Below, piece after piece: positions 23,805 to 32,635 of a stretch of 34,481 nt of DNA. The stretch is from NCBI RefSeq assembly GCF_013388945.1, contig NZ_JACAEH010000013.1:1-34481 (forward strand). Direction: 5' to 3'. A program made the translations under genes and the position numbers. The DNA comes from Nitrososphaera sp. (GTDB taxonomy: Archaea; Thermoproteota; Nitrososphaeria; Nitrososphaerales; Nitrososphaeraceae). The notes beneath the pieces were generated by a model. The model had not been told where the DNA came from, made no database searches, and was given only the letters and a program-made list of their open reading frames with translations. The first letter of the stretch is position 1; each line of letters begins with the position of its first letter.

Positions 23805-26800
23805 CTGCCCTCGGCGGCTATCTGCGCTAGCGGGACCTGCGAGGGGTTCCTGTATTTCACGACCTGCGAGACGCCCTGCCTCGGGTAAACGCCATAGATG
23901 AGCGACGCCTTTGCAACCGTCGAGTCCTTGAGCGTCACCATTATTATCTGGCTGTTCTGCGAGCGCTCAGTCAGCACCTTTGACAGGCGCTCAGTGTTCT
24001 GCGCGTCAAGGTGCGCGTCGACCTCGTCCATCAGGTAGAAAGGCGACGGCTTGAGCGACTGGAGCGCAAGCAGGAACACGGTGGCAGTTATCGTCTTTTC
24101 GCCGCCCGACAGCGCAGTTGACTCGCGGGCTACCTTGCCTGGAAACGCCACCAGGAGCATCACGCCTCCTGCAAACACGTCGTCCGGGTTTTCAAGCTCA
24201 AGATGTGCAGTCCCGCCGGTGAGCCTTGCAAACGTGGCGCGGATGTCAGAGTCGACCCTGTTGTAGGCCTCCATGAACATCTCCTTCTTCTCCTTGACTA
24301 TCTGCTCTATGAAAGAGACAATCGAGTTGCGCTCGCTTTCAAGCTGGTTGCGCCTGCTCGACATGCCCCTGTAGCCTTCCATGACCTGCACGTACGCCTC
24401 GTCGGCGCGCAGGTTGATGCGCGACTTGACACCCTCGTATTCTTTTGACAGTTCTATAATCGCGGCTTCGACGTCCATAGAGTCAAGCAGGCTCTTGTAG
24501 CCAAGCCATACAAGGTCGTTTGTCAGCCGCGCTTCTTTTTCTGTCAGGTCAGAAACGTCCTTTTTCAAAAGCGCCGACTCGCGCTCTAGCACGTTGTTCT
24601 CCTTTGTCAGTCTGCGCTCGTCCTCTGACCGCGTCTTTATCTTGCGCTCGTACTCCTGCAACACGCCGTACGCGTTCCCGGACGCGTCGATTATCTGCTG
24701 CTCCTGGTCCCTGAGCGATTTCAGTTCCGCCTCAAGCGACTGCGACTTTGACTGCAATTCGTCGACCTGCTTTTTCCTCTGCTCAAGCTCCATCGACAGG
24801 CGCGTCTTTTCCTCCTCCAGCTGATCGAGCTGGCGCCTGTCAAACTCGAGCTTGCTTTCGATGCCGCCAAGCGCGGTCGATATCTGGCTCAGCTCGATGT
24901 TTGCGCCGTCCGCCTGCTTGACCACCTGGTTGCGCTCCACCTGTATCGACGCAAGCTCGGCCTTTGCAGCAGACTCGTCGATGGTCGCAAGGCGCGCCGA
25001 CACGCGCTCGGCAGAAGGCGCGATGAGCTCAAGCCTCCTCCTGAAAACTGCAAGTTCTGTAGCAAGCGACTGGCCCTCCGACTCGAGCAGGCCAGCCCTT
25101 GAGACGAGCTCTGAGAGCATCCTCTCTTTTGCCCTTGCCGCTTCCTGCTCTGACGCAAGTCTGGACTCTTTGTTTGAAATGTTCAAGTCAAGCTTTATCT
25201 TTTCAGCCTCTGCGGCTGCCAGGCGCTCTGATGCTTCGCGCAGCTGGGCGTTCTTTTTCTCCACCACCTTTGCCAGCTTGCCCAGCATTTCGCGCAGGCC
25301 CTCTACAGAACTTCCAAGCAGTATCGCCTTTGTCAGGTCAGATATCTTGGAACCAAAGTCAAGCGCCATCGAGCCGCCTGCGGGCTCGAACAGCTCGCCT
25401 TCTACCGACACTGCCCGGAATCCCTGCCTTGCAAGCATGTATGCCGACGACGAGTTCTTAACAAGTATCGTGTCTGAGAACAGGAACTCGGGCAGCCTCT
25501 CGTACTCGCTGTAGACAACGCCTGACAAATTGCCTATGACGTTCCTGTCGCTTCCGGTGTTCTTGCGGCCTGACCTGTAGCGGTTGACAATGTCAAGCGG
25601 GATAATCCGCAGGCGCGGGAGCTTTTTCTCCTTTGCGTACGCCGCAACTGCTATCATGGCCCTTACGTCGTCGACCACAAAGGCCTTCATCCATTCCGCG
25701 CCGGCAGCAAGCACGGGGCGCTCGTAACTTTTTTCATAGCGTATCAGGTCCCTTACAAGGCCCCTTATGCCGAATTTCTTGCTGTCCTTTGTGAGCTCGG
25801 CTATCGCAAAGTCCTCGTTCATTGCGTGCTTGGCGATGCTCGCCCTTTCTTCGAACTTTATCGCCATGCTGTCGGCCTTTGAAAGGAGCGTGGCCGAGCC
25901 TGCAAGCTCGTGCTCCAAAGTGGTCTTGACCTCTCTCAGGCTGTCTATCTCCTTTGAAATCTCGGCCAGCCGCGCGCCGTCTGACTTGAGCGCCTGCTCC
26001 ATGTCTGAAATGCGCGTCCTTGCCGCGTCAATCTCTGCCCTGAGCGATGCCATCGCGGAATCGCCCGAGCTTGCCTTGTAGGTTATCGTGTTTATCTTTT
26101 CTTCAGTCCTTGCCGACGCAAGTTCCATCGCGCTTTTCAGCGATGACAGGCGCTTGAGCCTTGATTCGAGCTTTTGCCTTGCGCCTGTGTAGCGCGCAAT
26201 TACTGCAGTTATCCTTTCGACATCCGCGTTTATGCCATCAAGCCTTGTCTTGAGCGATTCGAGCGCTGCTTGTTTTTGCTCCTTTTCTGCGCGCAGGCGC
26301 TCTGCTTCTGTCTTCATTCCGTCGCCCCTGCCGGATATCTCCTGCCTGCCTGATTCTATCTGCGGCAGGCGCCTCTCAATGTCTGCAATCCTCCTCTGCG
26401 CCTCGCCAAGCATCGCCTTTGCGCGCTCGGAATCGTGGACGATTGCAGCAGTTCGAGTAGCTATCTGCGCCTTGGCCTTGTTTGCCGCGTCGACTTCTTC
26501 CATGAACTTGACCTTTTCAGTTTCAAGGCCCTCTATCTCCTGCCGAAGCTCGTCTATCTGCTTTGTCAGCTGCGCCGAGCGCTGGTTGTTGCCGTCAAGT
26601 ATCTGGGTGCTTGTCGCCAGCTTGTTCCTTACAATCCTAATGTTGTTTGATATCTGGACTGCCTTGAACCGCTTTAGTTCAGACCCTATCTGCTCGTAGC
26701 GCAGCTGGTCGTTGCGCTCTGCTTCAAGTTCGTCGATGCGCTTTCGGATCTCGCCCATCCTTGCAAACGCCACCTCGAGGCGCCTGTCAGCCTCGTCCAG

Positions 26801-27343
26801 CTGCTTCATCGCCTCTGCCTTTTTCTCGTCAAAGTACGACAGCCCGACGATGTCCTCTATTATCTTCCTGCGCTCTTCAGAATTGAGCTCTGATATCCTG
26901 GTAATCATGCCCTGCTGGACTATGTTCAGCTTGTTTGGCGCCGAGAGCACGACTTCGAGCAGTTCCATGATGGCGGTTTTCGATACTTTCTTGCCGTTCA
27001 GGAGGTACTGCGAGTCGCCTGTCAGCCCTTCCATCTCCCTCGTGAGGGTGACCGTGTCCTCGTCCATAGGTATCCCGCGGTCGAGGTTGTCAAACGTGAT
27101 GCTCACCCTGACAAGTCTGTGGCCCGGGTTCTGCGAGTCGTGAAATAATGATTGAAATTTGTCGACCCTCATGGCCTTGGGGCTGTTCTCGCCTATTGCA
27201 AACATGATGGCGTCAAGTATGTTGCTCTTGCCAGAGCCGTTTGGACCGGTGATAGCGACGAGCCCATTCTCAAAGTGCACGACGGTGTTGCGGAATCCAA
27301 ACGACTTGAACCCGTACACTTCTAGCTTCTTTATGTGTACCAA
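23801..27343 (-). CDS. smc: Chromosome segregation ATPase SMC
   Basis: A 1180-residue SMC protein that compacts and helps segregate the chromosome. Walker A is GPNGSGKSN at 33-41. Two long coiled coils follow, one on each side of a hinge at roughly 490-660 (KKFGIRGLVRDLIRYEKSYE, GVVYSEYERLPEFLFSD). The C-terminal head has the signature LSGGEK at 1078-1083 and Walker B ending DEVDAH at 1106-1111. The gene is full length and intact. It starts with TTG at 27343 (MVHIKKLEVYGFKSF). No scpA is visible beside it. Composition is high in G+C (37 of 60 at 24661-24720), like the rest of the right side. Confidence 0.97.
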   Translation of the reverse strand: MVHIKKLEVYGFKSFGFRNTVVHFENGLVAITGPNGSGKSNILDAIMFAIGENSPKAMRVDKFQSLFHDSQNPGHRLVRVSITFDNLDRGIPMDEDTVTLTREMEGLTGDSQYLLNGKKVSKTAIMELLEVVLSAPNKLNIVQQGMITRISELNSEERRKIIEDIVGLSYFDEKKAEAMKQLDEADRRLEVAFARMGEIRKRIDELEAERNDQLRYEQIGSELKRFKAVQISNNIRIVRNKLATSTQILDGNNQRSAQLTKQIDELRQEIEGLETEKVKFMEEVDAANKAKAQIATRTAAIVHDSERAKAMLGEAQRRIADIERRLPQIESGRQEISGRGDGMKTEAERLRAEKEQKQAALESLKTRLDGINADVERITAVIARYTGARQKLESRLKRLSSLKSAMELASARTEEKINTITYKASSGDSAMASLRAEIDAARTRISDMEQALKSDGARLAEISKEIDSLREVKTTLEHELAGSATLLSKADSMAIKFEERASIAKHAMNEDFAIAELTKDSKKFGIRGLVRDLIRYEKSYERPVLAAGAEWMKAFVVDDVRAMIAVAAYAKEKKLPRLRIIPLDIVNRYRSGRKNTGSDRNVIGNLSGVVYSEYERLPEFLFSDTILVKNSSSAYMLARQGFRAVSVEGELFEPAGGSMALDFGSKISDLTKAILLGSSVEGLREMLGKLAKVVEKKNAQLREASERLAAAEAEKIKLDLNISNKESRLASEQEAARAKERMLSELVSRAGLLESEGQSLATELAVFRRRLELIAPSAERVSARLATIDESAAKAELASIQVERNQVVKQADGANIELSQISTALGGIESKLEFDRRQLDQLEEEKTRLSMELEQRKKQVDELQSKSQSLEAELKSLRDQEQQIIDASGNAYGVLQEYERKIKTRSEDERRLTKENNVLERESALLKKDVSDLTEKEARLTNDLVWLGYKSLLDSMDVEAAIIELSKEYEGVKSRINLRADEAYVQVMEGYRGMSSRRNQLESERNSIVSFIEQIVKEKKEMFMEAYNRVDSDIRATFARLTGGTAHLELENPDDVFAGGVMLLVAFPGKVARESTALSGGEKTITATVFLLALQSLKPSPFYLMDEVDAHLDAQNTERLSKVLTERSQNSQIIMVTLKDSTVAKASLIYGVYPRQGVSQVVKYRNPSQVPLAQIAAEGS

Positions 27344-27453
27344 GCGCTACTGGGTTGAGAAGTTGCAAACGGCTAATATGCGTAGTAGCAGAGGTTACAG
27401 CTCCTTTTTGTGAATTTTTTTTAATCTCATCGTCTCAACGACGATTGCAGATG

Positions 27454-28542
27454 TTACCTTTCGCGCTTGCCCTCTACGAACTCGAGGAAGTTGGCCTTTG
27501 CCACGGAATAGGGCATCTGGATGGGCGGGTGCTTGAAGCAGTAGGCCGAGATGCTCTCAAGAGGCCCTGAAATCCCTCTGTCGATGGCTATCTTGGCACA
27601 GCGTGCAGCGTCTATCATGACGCCTGCAGAGTTGTAGGCGTCCACCACCTTCAGCTTGAGGTCAAGTTCCACCGGGATTCCACCAAAATACTGGCCCTTT
27701 ATCGAAATGTAGCACACCTTGTCGTTGTCGAGGAACTCGACGTAGTCGGACGGCCCTATCCTCATGGGCACCGGGTAAGGCGCCATTGCCGCCACTGCCG
27801 AGGTCTTGCTCACCCTCTTGTCCTCGAGCCTGTCCTCGTCGAGCATGTTGTAAAAGTCCATGTCGCCTCCTATGTTCAGCTGGTACGTCTCGTTGACCCT
27901 GACGCCCCTGTCGACGAACAGCTTCACCAGCGTCTTGTGGACGACTGTTGCCCCGAGCTGGCTCATCACGTCGTCGCCTGCGCACGCAAGCCCGCGGCCT
28001 ACAAAGGCCTGCTGCCACTTTGGAGTAGAAGCGATGAATACCGGAATGGCGTTGACAAACGCGCAGCCCGCGTCAAGGGCCGATTCGGCATAATACTGCG
28101 TCCCGCGCCTGCTCCCGACTGGGAGATAGTTCAAAAGCATCTCTGCGCCGGTGTCCTTTAGCACTTGCGCCACGTTGACTGTAGGCCCGTCTGCAACCTT
28201 GATCTTTTGCGCCAGGTGCCGGCCGATGCCGTCGTGGACCTCGCCTTTCTGCACCTTGACGTCCATCCTGTCCATCTCCTTTACGATGCGGACCGTGTTG
28301 TTGGGCTTTTCAAATATGGCGTCTGAAAGGTCCTTGCCCACCTTCTTGGCGTTCACGTCAAAGGCCGCCACAAACTCGATGTCAGATGGCTCGAGCCCTC
28401 CCAGGTTGTATGCAGTGAGCCCTATCCAGTCGCTTTCCTGCTTTTTTGCTTCGGGGTTTTCGCGGTAATAACGAGTTCCTTGGATGAGTGCAGAAGCGCA
28501 GTTGCCAATGCCTGCAACGGCAACCTTGACCTTTCTACGCAT
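27454..28542 (-). CDS. ino1: Inositol-3-phosphate synthase
   Basis: A 362-residue archaeal myo-inositol-1-phosphate synthase converting glucose 6-phosphate to inositol 3-phosphate with NAD. Seen: Rossmann motif VAVAGIGNCASAL near 7-19, FVAAFDVNAKKVGKDL, LLNYLPVGSRRGTQYYAESAL, and GDDVMSQLGATVVHKTLVKLF with its conserved Lys. Inositol is a head group of archaeal membrane lipids and a precursor of compatible solutes. The ATG at 28542 has GATATATTAAG about 28 bp upstream, overlapping the end of the radical SAM gene. A 110-bp gap with an oligo-T run separates it from smc. Confidence 0.95.
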   Translation of the reverse strand: MRRKVKVAVAGIGNCASALIQGTRYYRENPEAKKQESDWIGLTAYNLGGLEPSDIEFVAAFDVNAKKVGKDLSDAIFEKPNNTVRIVKEMDRMDVKVQKGEVHDGIGRHLAQKIKVADGPTVNVAQVLKDTGAEMLLNYLPVGSRRGTQYYAESALDAGCAFVNAIPVFIASTPKWQQAFVGRGLACAGDDVMSQLGATVVHKTLVKLFVDRGVRVNETYQLNIGGDMDFYNMLDEDRLEDKRVSKTSAVAAMAPYPVPMRIGPSDYVEFLDNDKVCYISIKGQYFGGIPVELDLKLKVVDAYNSAGVMIDAARCAKIAIDRGISGPLESISAYCFKHPPIQMPYSVAKANFLEFVEGKRER

Positions 28543-28564
28543 TGCTATTTTGCAATCTGGTCAG

Positions 28565-28575
28565 CTTAATATATC
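28565..28575 (-). promoter_or_regulatory. Putative TATA box of ino1
   Basis: GATATATTAAG on the minus strand is centred 28 bp upstream of the ATG at 28542, so ino1 can be expressed independently of the upstream radical SAM gene. Confidence 0.45.
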
Positions 28576-28577
28576 TT

Positions 28578-29654
28578 CTAGACTGCCTCTGCAAGCTCGG
28601 GCCGCTCCTTGCTTATCATCTTGCCAAGCCCGCGCATGTAGTTCCTTGCAAAAGTAGTGACAGGCTGCGACGAGTACCAGATGCAGCCAAGCACCTCGCA
28701 GTCGTGGCATGTCTTTGCGATGTCCCACTGGGGCGCGCTCCATATCTCGTCGACTGAATGCTCAAGCAGGCTGTACGTGTTTTCAGGCGAGTTGAACTTC
28801 CAGCACGGGACCATGACCGTGCCATTGCCGTTTACAAAGATGCTCTTCCACACGCCGCACTCGTCAAAGTGGCCCCTGCCGTCCTGCAGTATCTGCTGGA
28901 AATACTCTGGCGGGATCATCACCTGCGGCTCTTTCTTTTTGCCCATGTAGTCAAGGATGCTTGCACAGACCTTGTTCATGGTTTCTCTGTCTGGTAACAA
29001 CGAGTAGTCGACATCGGACCGGTCCTCGACAAAAGTGAACGAGACCGCGTTTGCGCCAAGCTCCTTTGCGCGGTCAAAATACGTCTGGTCGATGAATTCC
29101 TGAGTGTTGTATTTTGTTATGACGCTGTTGAAGTAATGGGGCACCTTGTGCTCTGTCAGCAGCTGCAGGTTGTCCATCACCCGCCTGTACGTCTGCGGCG
29201 TCACGCCGCGGACCTTGCAGTACGGCTCTTCAAACACGGAATCGATGCTGCACGTGACAAACTGGATGTACTTTTTCAGCTCGTCAAGGTCGATTGTGTG
29301 CAATAGCGAGCAGTTGGTGATGAGAGTGATGGGCATCTTTTTTGAGTGCAGGTAGCGCACAAGCTCCATAAAGTCAGGCCTGCTCGTGGGCTCGCCTCCC
29401 TCTATTATCGACCACACGCAGTGGCTAGATACCTTGTCAAACACGGTCTTCCACTGCTCAGTCGTCAGGTCCTTTCTCCTTGCAAGCACTATCTGGCCCT
29501 CCTTGTCCGCGTCGCCAAACGGGCACATGGGGCAGTAAAAGTTGCAATAGTGCGTCATTGAAAACACGGCTATCACCGGCCGCCTTCTGCCGACTGCCAT
29601 GTTTGCGCCCCACTTGCTCAGGAGCTTCAGCGTGCGGATGGTGTCGACCACCAT
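28578..29654 (-). CDS. Radical SAM protein
   Basis: A 358-residue radical SAM enzyme. The CxxxCxxC cluster motif is C37, C41, C44 in HYCNFYCPMC, followed by EGGEPTSRPDF and ITNCSLL. Additional Cys near the C-terminus (DECGVWK, PCWKF, CHDCEVLGC) suggest an auxiliary iron-sulfur cluster of the SPASM kind. I chose ATG 29654 (MVVDTIRTLKLLSKW); the frame is open to 29813, but that Arg/Pro-rich extension overlaps the divergent LysE gene. It precedes ino1 on the same strand with a 35-bp gap. Its substrate is unknown; a lipid or peptide modification is a guess. Confidence 0.87.
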   Translation of the reverse strand: MVVDTIRTLKLLSKWGANMAVGRRRPVIAVFSMTHYCNFYCPMCPFGDADKEGQIVLARRKDLTTEQWKTVFDKVSSHCVWSIIEGGEPTSRPDFMELVRYLHSKKMPITLITNCSLLHTIDLDELKKYIQFVTCSIDSVFEEPYCKVRGVTPQTYRRVMDNLQLLTEHKVPHYFNSVITKYNTQEFIDQTYFDRAKELGANAVSFTFVEDRSDVDYSLLPDRETMNKVCASILDYMGKKKEPQVMIPPEYFQQILQDGRGHFDECGVWKSIFVNGNGTVMVPCWKFNSPENTYSLLEHSVDEIWSAPQWDIAKTCHDCEVLGCIWYSSQPVTTFARNYMRGLGKMISKERPELAEAV

Positions 29655-29725
29655 TTCCCTAGACTTCAAGTCTGACGTATTTTTGCGTTGTGTGCGCAAA
29701 CTTGACAAGCAACGCCGGCGCAACC

Positions 29726-30355
29726 ATGCAGGTGGACGCGCTTTCGTTCGGGGCCGAGGTGGTGGCAGTCTCTGCGTCAGGAGTGCTTGCGCCCGGGCCG
29801 CTGTTTGTCGCAAACATGCTGTGCGGCTCGGGACAGGGAGCGATGTCCGGCGTCAAGGTGGCGCACGGCCATGCAGTGGTGGAAATAGCAGTCATTGTGG
29901 CTGTTGCCGCAGGATTGTTTTCCGCGCCGGCGTTTGTTGAGCAATATTCCGCTCCGATAGCAATCGTGGGCGGGGTCGCCGTTCTTGGCTTTGCGGCGCT
30001 CCAGGTGTATTCAGTCTTGAAACAAAGAATACAGGAACAAGCGACGCAAAAGAGGACGCCCTTTGCGATAGGCGTCGCGCTGACAGCGCTCAACCCGTTC
30101 TTTCTGGTCTGGTGGCTGACAGCGGGGCTGAAACTCGTGGCAGACTCGTCCTCGTTCGGGCCGGTCGCAGGCGTGGGCCTGCTGTTCGGGTTGCACGTCT
30201 GGATGGACTATGCCTGGCTCGGCGCCACCGCATACCTTGCGTCAAAGGGGAGCTCGGTGCTTGGCTCAAAATACTATAAAATAATGATGCTTGCACTTGC
30301 AGGCGTCCTGGCGTACTATGGCACGCAGTTTCTTGCAGGCGGCCTACGCCCTTGA
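29726..30355 (+). CDS. LysE/RhtB-family exporter
   Basis: A 209-residue membrane protein of the LysE type, which exports amino acids and other small molecules. The segment SASGVLAPGPLFVANM near the N-terminus corresponds to the family's conserved SPGP region. Further segments include VVEIAVIVAVAAGLF, IAIVGGVAVLGFAALQVY, AIGVALTALNPFFLVWWLTAG and VGLLFGLHVWMDYAWLG. The ATG at 29726 is the simplest start; in-frame TTG 29702 and GTG 29690 are alternatives, and TTG 29702 lies about 26 bp from the AT-rich GTATTTTT. It converges on alba with a 12-bp overlap. Confidence 0.82.
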   Translation: MQVDALSFGAEVVAVSASGVLAPGPLFVANMLCGSGQGAMSGVKVAHGHAVVEIAVIVAVAAGLFSAPAFVEQYSAPIAIVGGVAVLGFAALQVYSVLKQRIQEQATQKRTPFAIGVALTALNPFFLVWWLTAGLKLVADSSSFGPVAGVGLLFGLHVWMDYAWLGATAYLASKGSSVLGSKYYKIMMLALAGVLAYYGTQFLAGGLRP

Positions 30356-30649
30356 GATGGGCACTTCTATCGTAGAGACGTTTCGCATCTTGCCGTCTTC
30401 AGACGTCACCTGCTCCGAGCCGAGCTTTATCTGGCCTATCTTGTAGCCGATGGTGTCCATCCTCTTCACTATTATCTGCGCCACGTCGACAGCCCTCGTG
30501 ATGCTCTTGCCCCTTGCCTTTATCAGGACCGTCGGCTCATTTGCCAGCTGGACCAGCGTGGCCGTGACGTAGGTCATGAGCGGCTTTTTGCCGATAAAAA
30601 TTTCGTTGCTTGCTTTTGGCGGTCTCGTGGTGCTGGTGCTGGTAGACAA
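30344..30649 (-). CDS. albA: Chromatin protein Alba
   Basis: A 101-residue Alba protein, an abundant DNA- and RNA-binding chromosomal protein. The conserved double Lys is K21-K22 in FIGKKPLMTYV. The ARGKSITRAVDVAQIIVKR helix and the C-terminal strand hairpin match the fold. The N-terminal tail is Ser/Thr-rich. It starts with TTG at 30649, and CATATAAC (30675-30682) lies 29 bp upstream, so a leaderless transcript is likely. It overlaps the end of the LysE gene by 12 bp. Confidence 0.95.
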   Translation of the reverse strand: MSTSTSTTRPPKASNEIFIGKKPLMTYVTATLVQLANEPTVLIKARGKSITRAVDVAQIIVKRMDTIGYKIGQIKLGSEQVTSEDGKMRNVSTIEVPISRA

Positions 30650-30674
30650 TGGTGCCCCTTATTCGGAACGGTGG

Positions 30675-30682
30675 CATATAAC
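30675..30682 (-). promoter_or_regulatory. Putative TATA box of alba
   Basis: GTTATATG on the minus strand is centred 29 bp upstream of the TTG start of alba at 30649. Confidence 0.4.
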
Positions 30683-30703
30683 GTTTATCGAACAAAGATC
30701 AAT

Positions 30704-30940
30704 TCATAGGCCCGCGTGTTTTTTCAGTATGCTTTCTAGATCCGCGGGGTTTTCTGCGATCTCTTTGACCGCGTCGGGGTCGTCTACCTCGTAGCAGTTG
30801 AGAAGCCCGAGCTCGTCCTTGTAAAAGAGGTACACCTTGTTCTCAAAGACGCAGTGGTACAGCTTTTCCGGCTCCATGCTTTCTGCTTTTATCTTGATGC
30901 CTTCTTCATTTACTGCAACGGGATAGTCGCCGGACACCAA
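30704..30940 (-). CDS. Hypothetical protein, 78 residues
   Basis: A short acidic soluble protein, not recognised. It has strands in VAVNEEGIKIKAE and LYHCVFENKVYLFYKDE, then an acidic helix ending ESILKKHAGL. It starts with TTG at 30940, or the adjacent GTG at 30937. The AT-rich AATTAAATAC near 30965 is 25 bp upstream. A real gene is likely because it fills the space between alba and the propeller gene and has a well-placed promoter. Confidence 0.65.
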   Translation of the reverse strand: MVSGDYPVAVNEEGIKIKAESMEPEKLYHCVFENKVYLFYKDELGLLNCYEVDDPDAVKEIAENPADLESILKKHAGL

Positions 30941-30968
30941 GTGCTGATTGGTTGCGAGCCGTATTTAA

Positions 30969-32576
30969 TTATACAACGTTGACCCTGACTGCCTTGAATA
31001 CCGCAAAGTCGCCCTGGTCTGCGCCCAGCATAAGCACGTACTGCCCCGGCGCAAGGTCCGGGTCCGGTGTGAACACGTACGACACCTGCCTTGAGCCGCC
31101 CGCGTCAACGCTTACAGACTGCTGGCTGAATATCCCAGTCGAGCTGCCGAGCGTGCCGGTGCTTGTGAAGGTGCCTGCCGACACCATGCTCACGTCAAGG
31201 GCGCTTTCAGACGCAAGGTCTACTTTTATCTCGGCGCTGTCGCCCCTGCTCACCGTTATCTCTTCTGGGGCAGACACCGAGAGCGGCACCTGCGCGTTTG
31301 ACACGTTGCCTATCTTGTTCTCGGTCCACTCTGTGAACCACACCTGGCCCGACGGCCCTACCGACATCTGGAGCGTGTTTGAAAGGCCGCATTCGTCGGC
31401 GCCTTCTGCGCAGTTGGCCCACTTTGCGTTCTGCGTGGGTATCCAGTACTCGGTCATTGTCTGCGTCGACGGGTCGAACCTGTTTATCTTGTTACCCACG
31501 TGCTGGTTGAACCACAGGTTGCCGTCTGCATCTGTCTGTATCCAGTACGGCAGGGTGTACGCCCCGTCAGACGGCGTGGCGCCAAGGACCCTTGCCGAAA
31601 GCACTGACGTGGAGTACCTTGTAATGTCGCCAGTTTCAGGGTTTAGCATGAAGAATATGTTTGTCGCGTGGTCCGTGACCCAGAGGTTGCCCTCGCCGTC
31701 AACGGCGGTGCCGACAGGAGATTTCAGGTCTTCTGGCAGGTCGTACACGGAAACCTCGTTTGCCTCAACGTCGTACCTGTAGATCTGGCCCTTCTGGTCA
31801 AAAGCAAGCACAGACGTCCACACCACCTCGCGCTCGCGGTCTACTGCCAGCGAGCCCGAGACTACGCCAAATTCAATGTCTGAAAACGCGTCGAGCGGAA
31901 GTTTTATCTCTGTAAAGCCGTCCAGCGTGCCGGGGTTCATCTCTGCCACGTTGCCAAAGTACAAGGAGTTGGACCTGACACCCACAAGGTAGATGTTTCC
32001 TTCAGAATCAAAGTCAAACGATATAGGGCCGGATGCCGGCGACTTGAAGCTTGCAAACTCGCCGGTCTCTTTGTCAAACTTCCAGAGCAGGTTTTGCCTG
32101 TCGTCTGTGAACCAGATGTTGCCGTCGCTGTCAATCCTGGTGGCCCATGTCATGGAAAAGACGCCGGGGTCGGGGTTTGAGCGCGCCGGCCACGACGGGA
32201 TTGCAAACTCTTCGAACTTGCTTGTCGCAAGGCTGTAGCTGCCAAGCGTGCCCTGCTTTGTCGAGAGGTACCACACCCTGTCGCTGTCAACCGCGATGCC
32301 AAGCGGAAGCTCGCAGTCTGATGGCAGCACGTGCTCTGTTATGTAGGCGTTGGAGTTTGCCGGGCTTTCTCCACAGAACCGCGCCTTGTTGGCGGCTATG
32401 GTCTGTTCTCTTTGTTCCCGTGCAAGCTCCTCCGGTGTCTTGGCCGCCGGTCCCCTTCCAAAGGCCGTGACGGCCACGACAGAAACAGCGAGTATGCCGA
32501 TAACGACGTAAAGAATTATCCTCTTGTTTGCAGGACTGCCCTTGCGGGACAACGAACGCCGGTTTTGTTTTTCCAC
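30969..32576 (-). CDS. Membrane-anchored beta-propeller protein (Vgb-like)
   Basis: A 535-residue extracellular protein. A single N-terminal membrane segment (IILYVVIGILAVSVVAVTAF, about 20-39) follows a basic cytoplasmic stretch. The rest is a six- or seven-bladed propeller with repeated DGNLWFN-, EGNLWVTD- and DGNIWFTDD-like blades, as in virginiamycin B lyase (Vgb/SMP-30-like) propellers, then an Ig-like beta domain from about residue 430. Similar propellers are common in thaumarchaea, but lyase activity should not be assumed. I chose GTG 32576; the frame extends to 32606. Confidence 0.8.
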   Translation of the reverse strand: MEKQNRRSLSRKGSPANKRIILYVVIGILAVSVVAVTAFGRGPAAKTPEELAREQREQTIAANKARFCGESPANSNAYITEHVLPSDCELPLGIAVDSDRVWYLSTKQGTLGSYSLATSKFEEFAIPSWPARSNPDPGVFSMTWATRIDSDGNIWFTDDRQNLLWKFDKETGEFASFKSPASGPISFDFDSEGNIYLVGVRSNSLYFGNVAEMNPGTLDGFTEIKLPLDAFSDIEFGVVSGSLAVDREREVVWTSVLAFDQKGQIYRYDVEANEVSVYDLPEDLKSPVGTAVDGEGNLWVTDHATNIFFMLNPETGDITRYSTSVLSARVLGATPSDGAYTLPYWIQTDADGNLWFNQHVGNKINRFDPSTQTMTEYWIPTQNAKWANCAEGADECGLSNTLQMSVGPSGQVWFTEWTENKIGNVSNAQVPLSVSAPEEITVSRGDSAEIKVDLASESALDVSMVSAGTFTSTGTLGSSTGIFSQQSVSVDAGGSRQVSYVFTPDPDLAPGQYVLMLGADQGDFAVFKAVRVNVV

Positions 32577-32603
32577 ATATAACCCTTGTCTGGGTCCGGC
32601 AGG

Positions 32604-32612
32604 CATTAAATG
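32604..32612. promoter_or_regulatory. Shared TATA-like box between propeller and EamA genes
   Basis: CATTAAATG lies 32 bp from the GTG at 32576 (minus) and 28 bp from the TTG at 32636 (plus). Being nearly symmetric, it could serve both directions in the 59-bp intergenic space. Confidence 0.4.
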
Positions 32613-32635
32613 TGGCCTGCGTACAGGACCCCTGT

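Noticed and set aside
27412-27425. Oligo-T run between ino1 and smc as a terminator
   Set aside because: On the minus strand, on which both genes run, it is an A-run, and it lies downstream of no plus-strand gene, so it cannot be a terminator for them.
29655-29813. N-terminal extension of the radical SAM protein
   Set aside because: Arg/Pro-rich, unrelated to the family and overlapping the divergent exporter gene; the ATG at 29654 gives a normal start.
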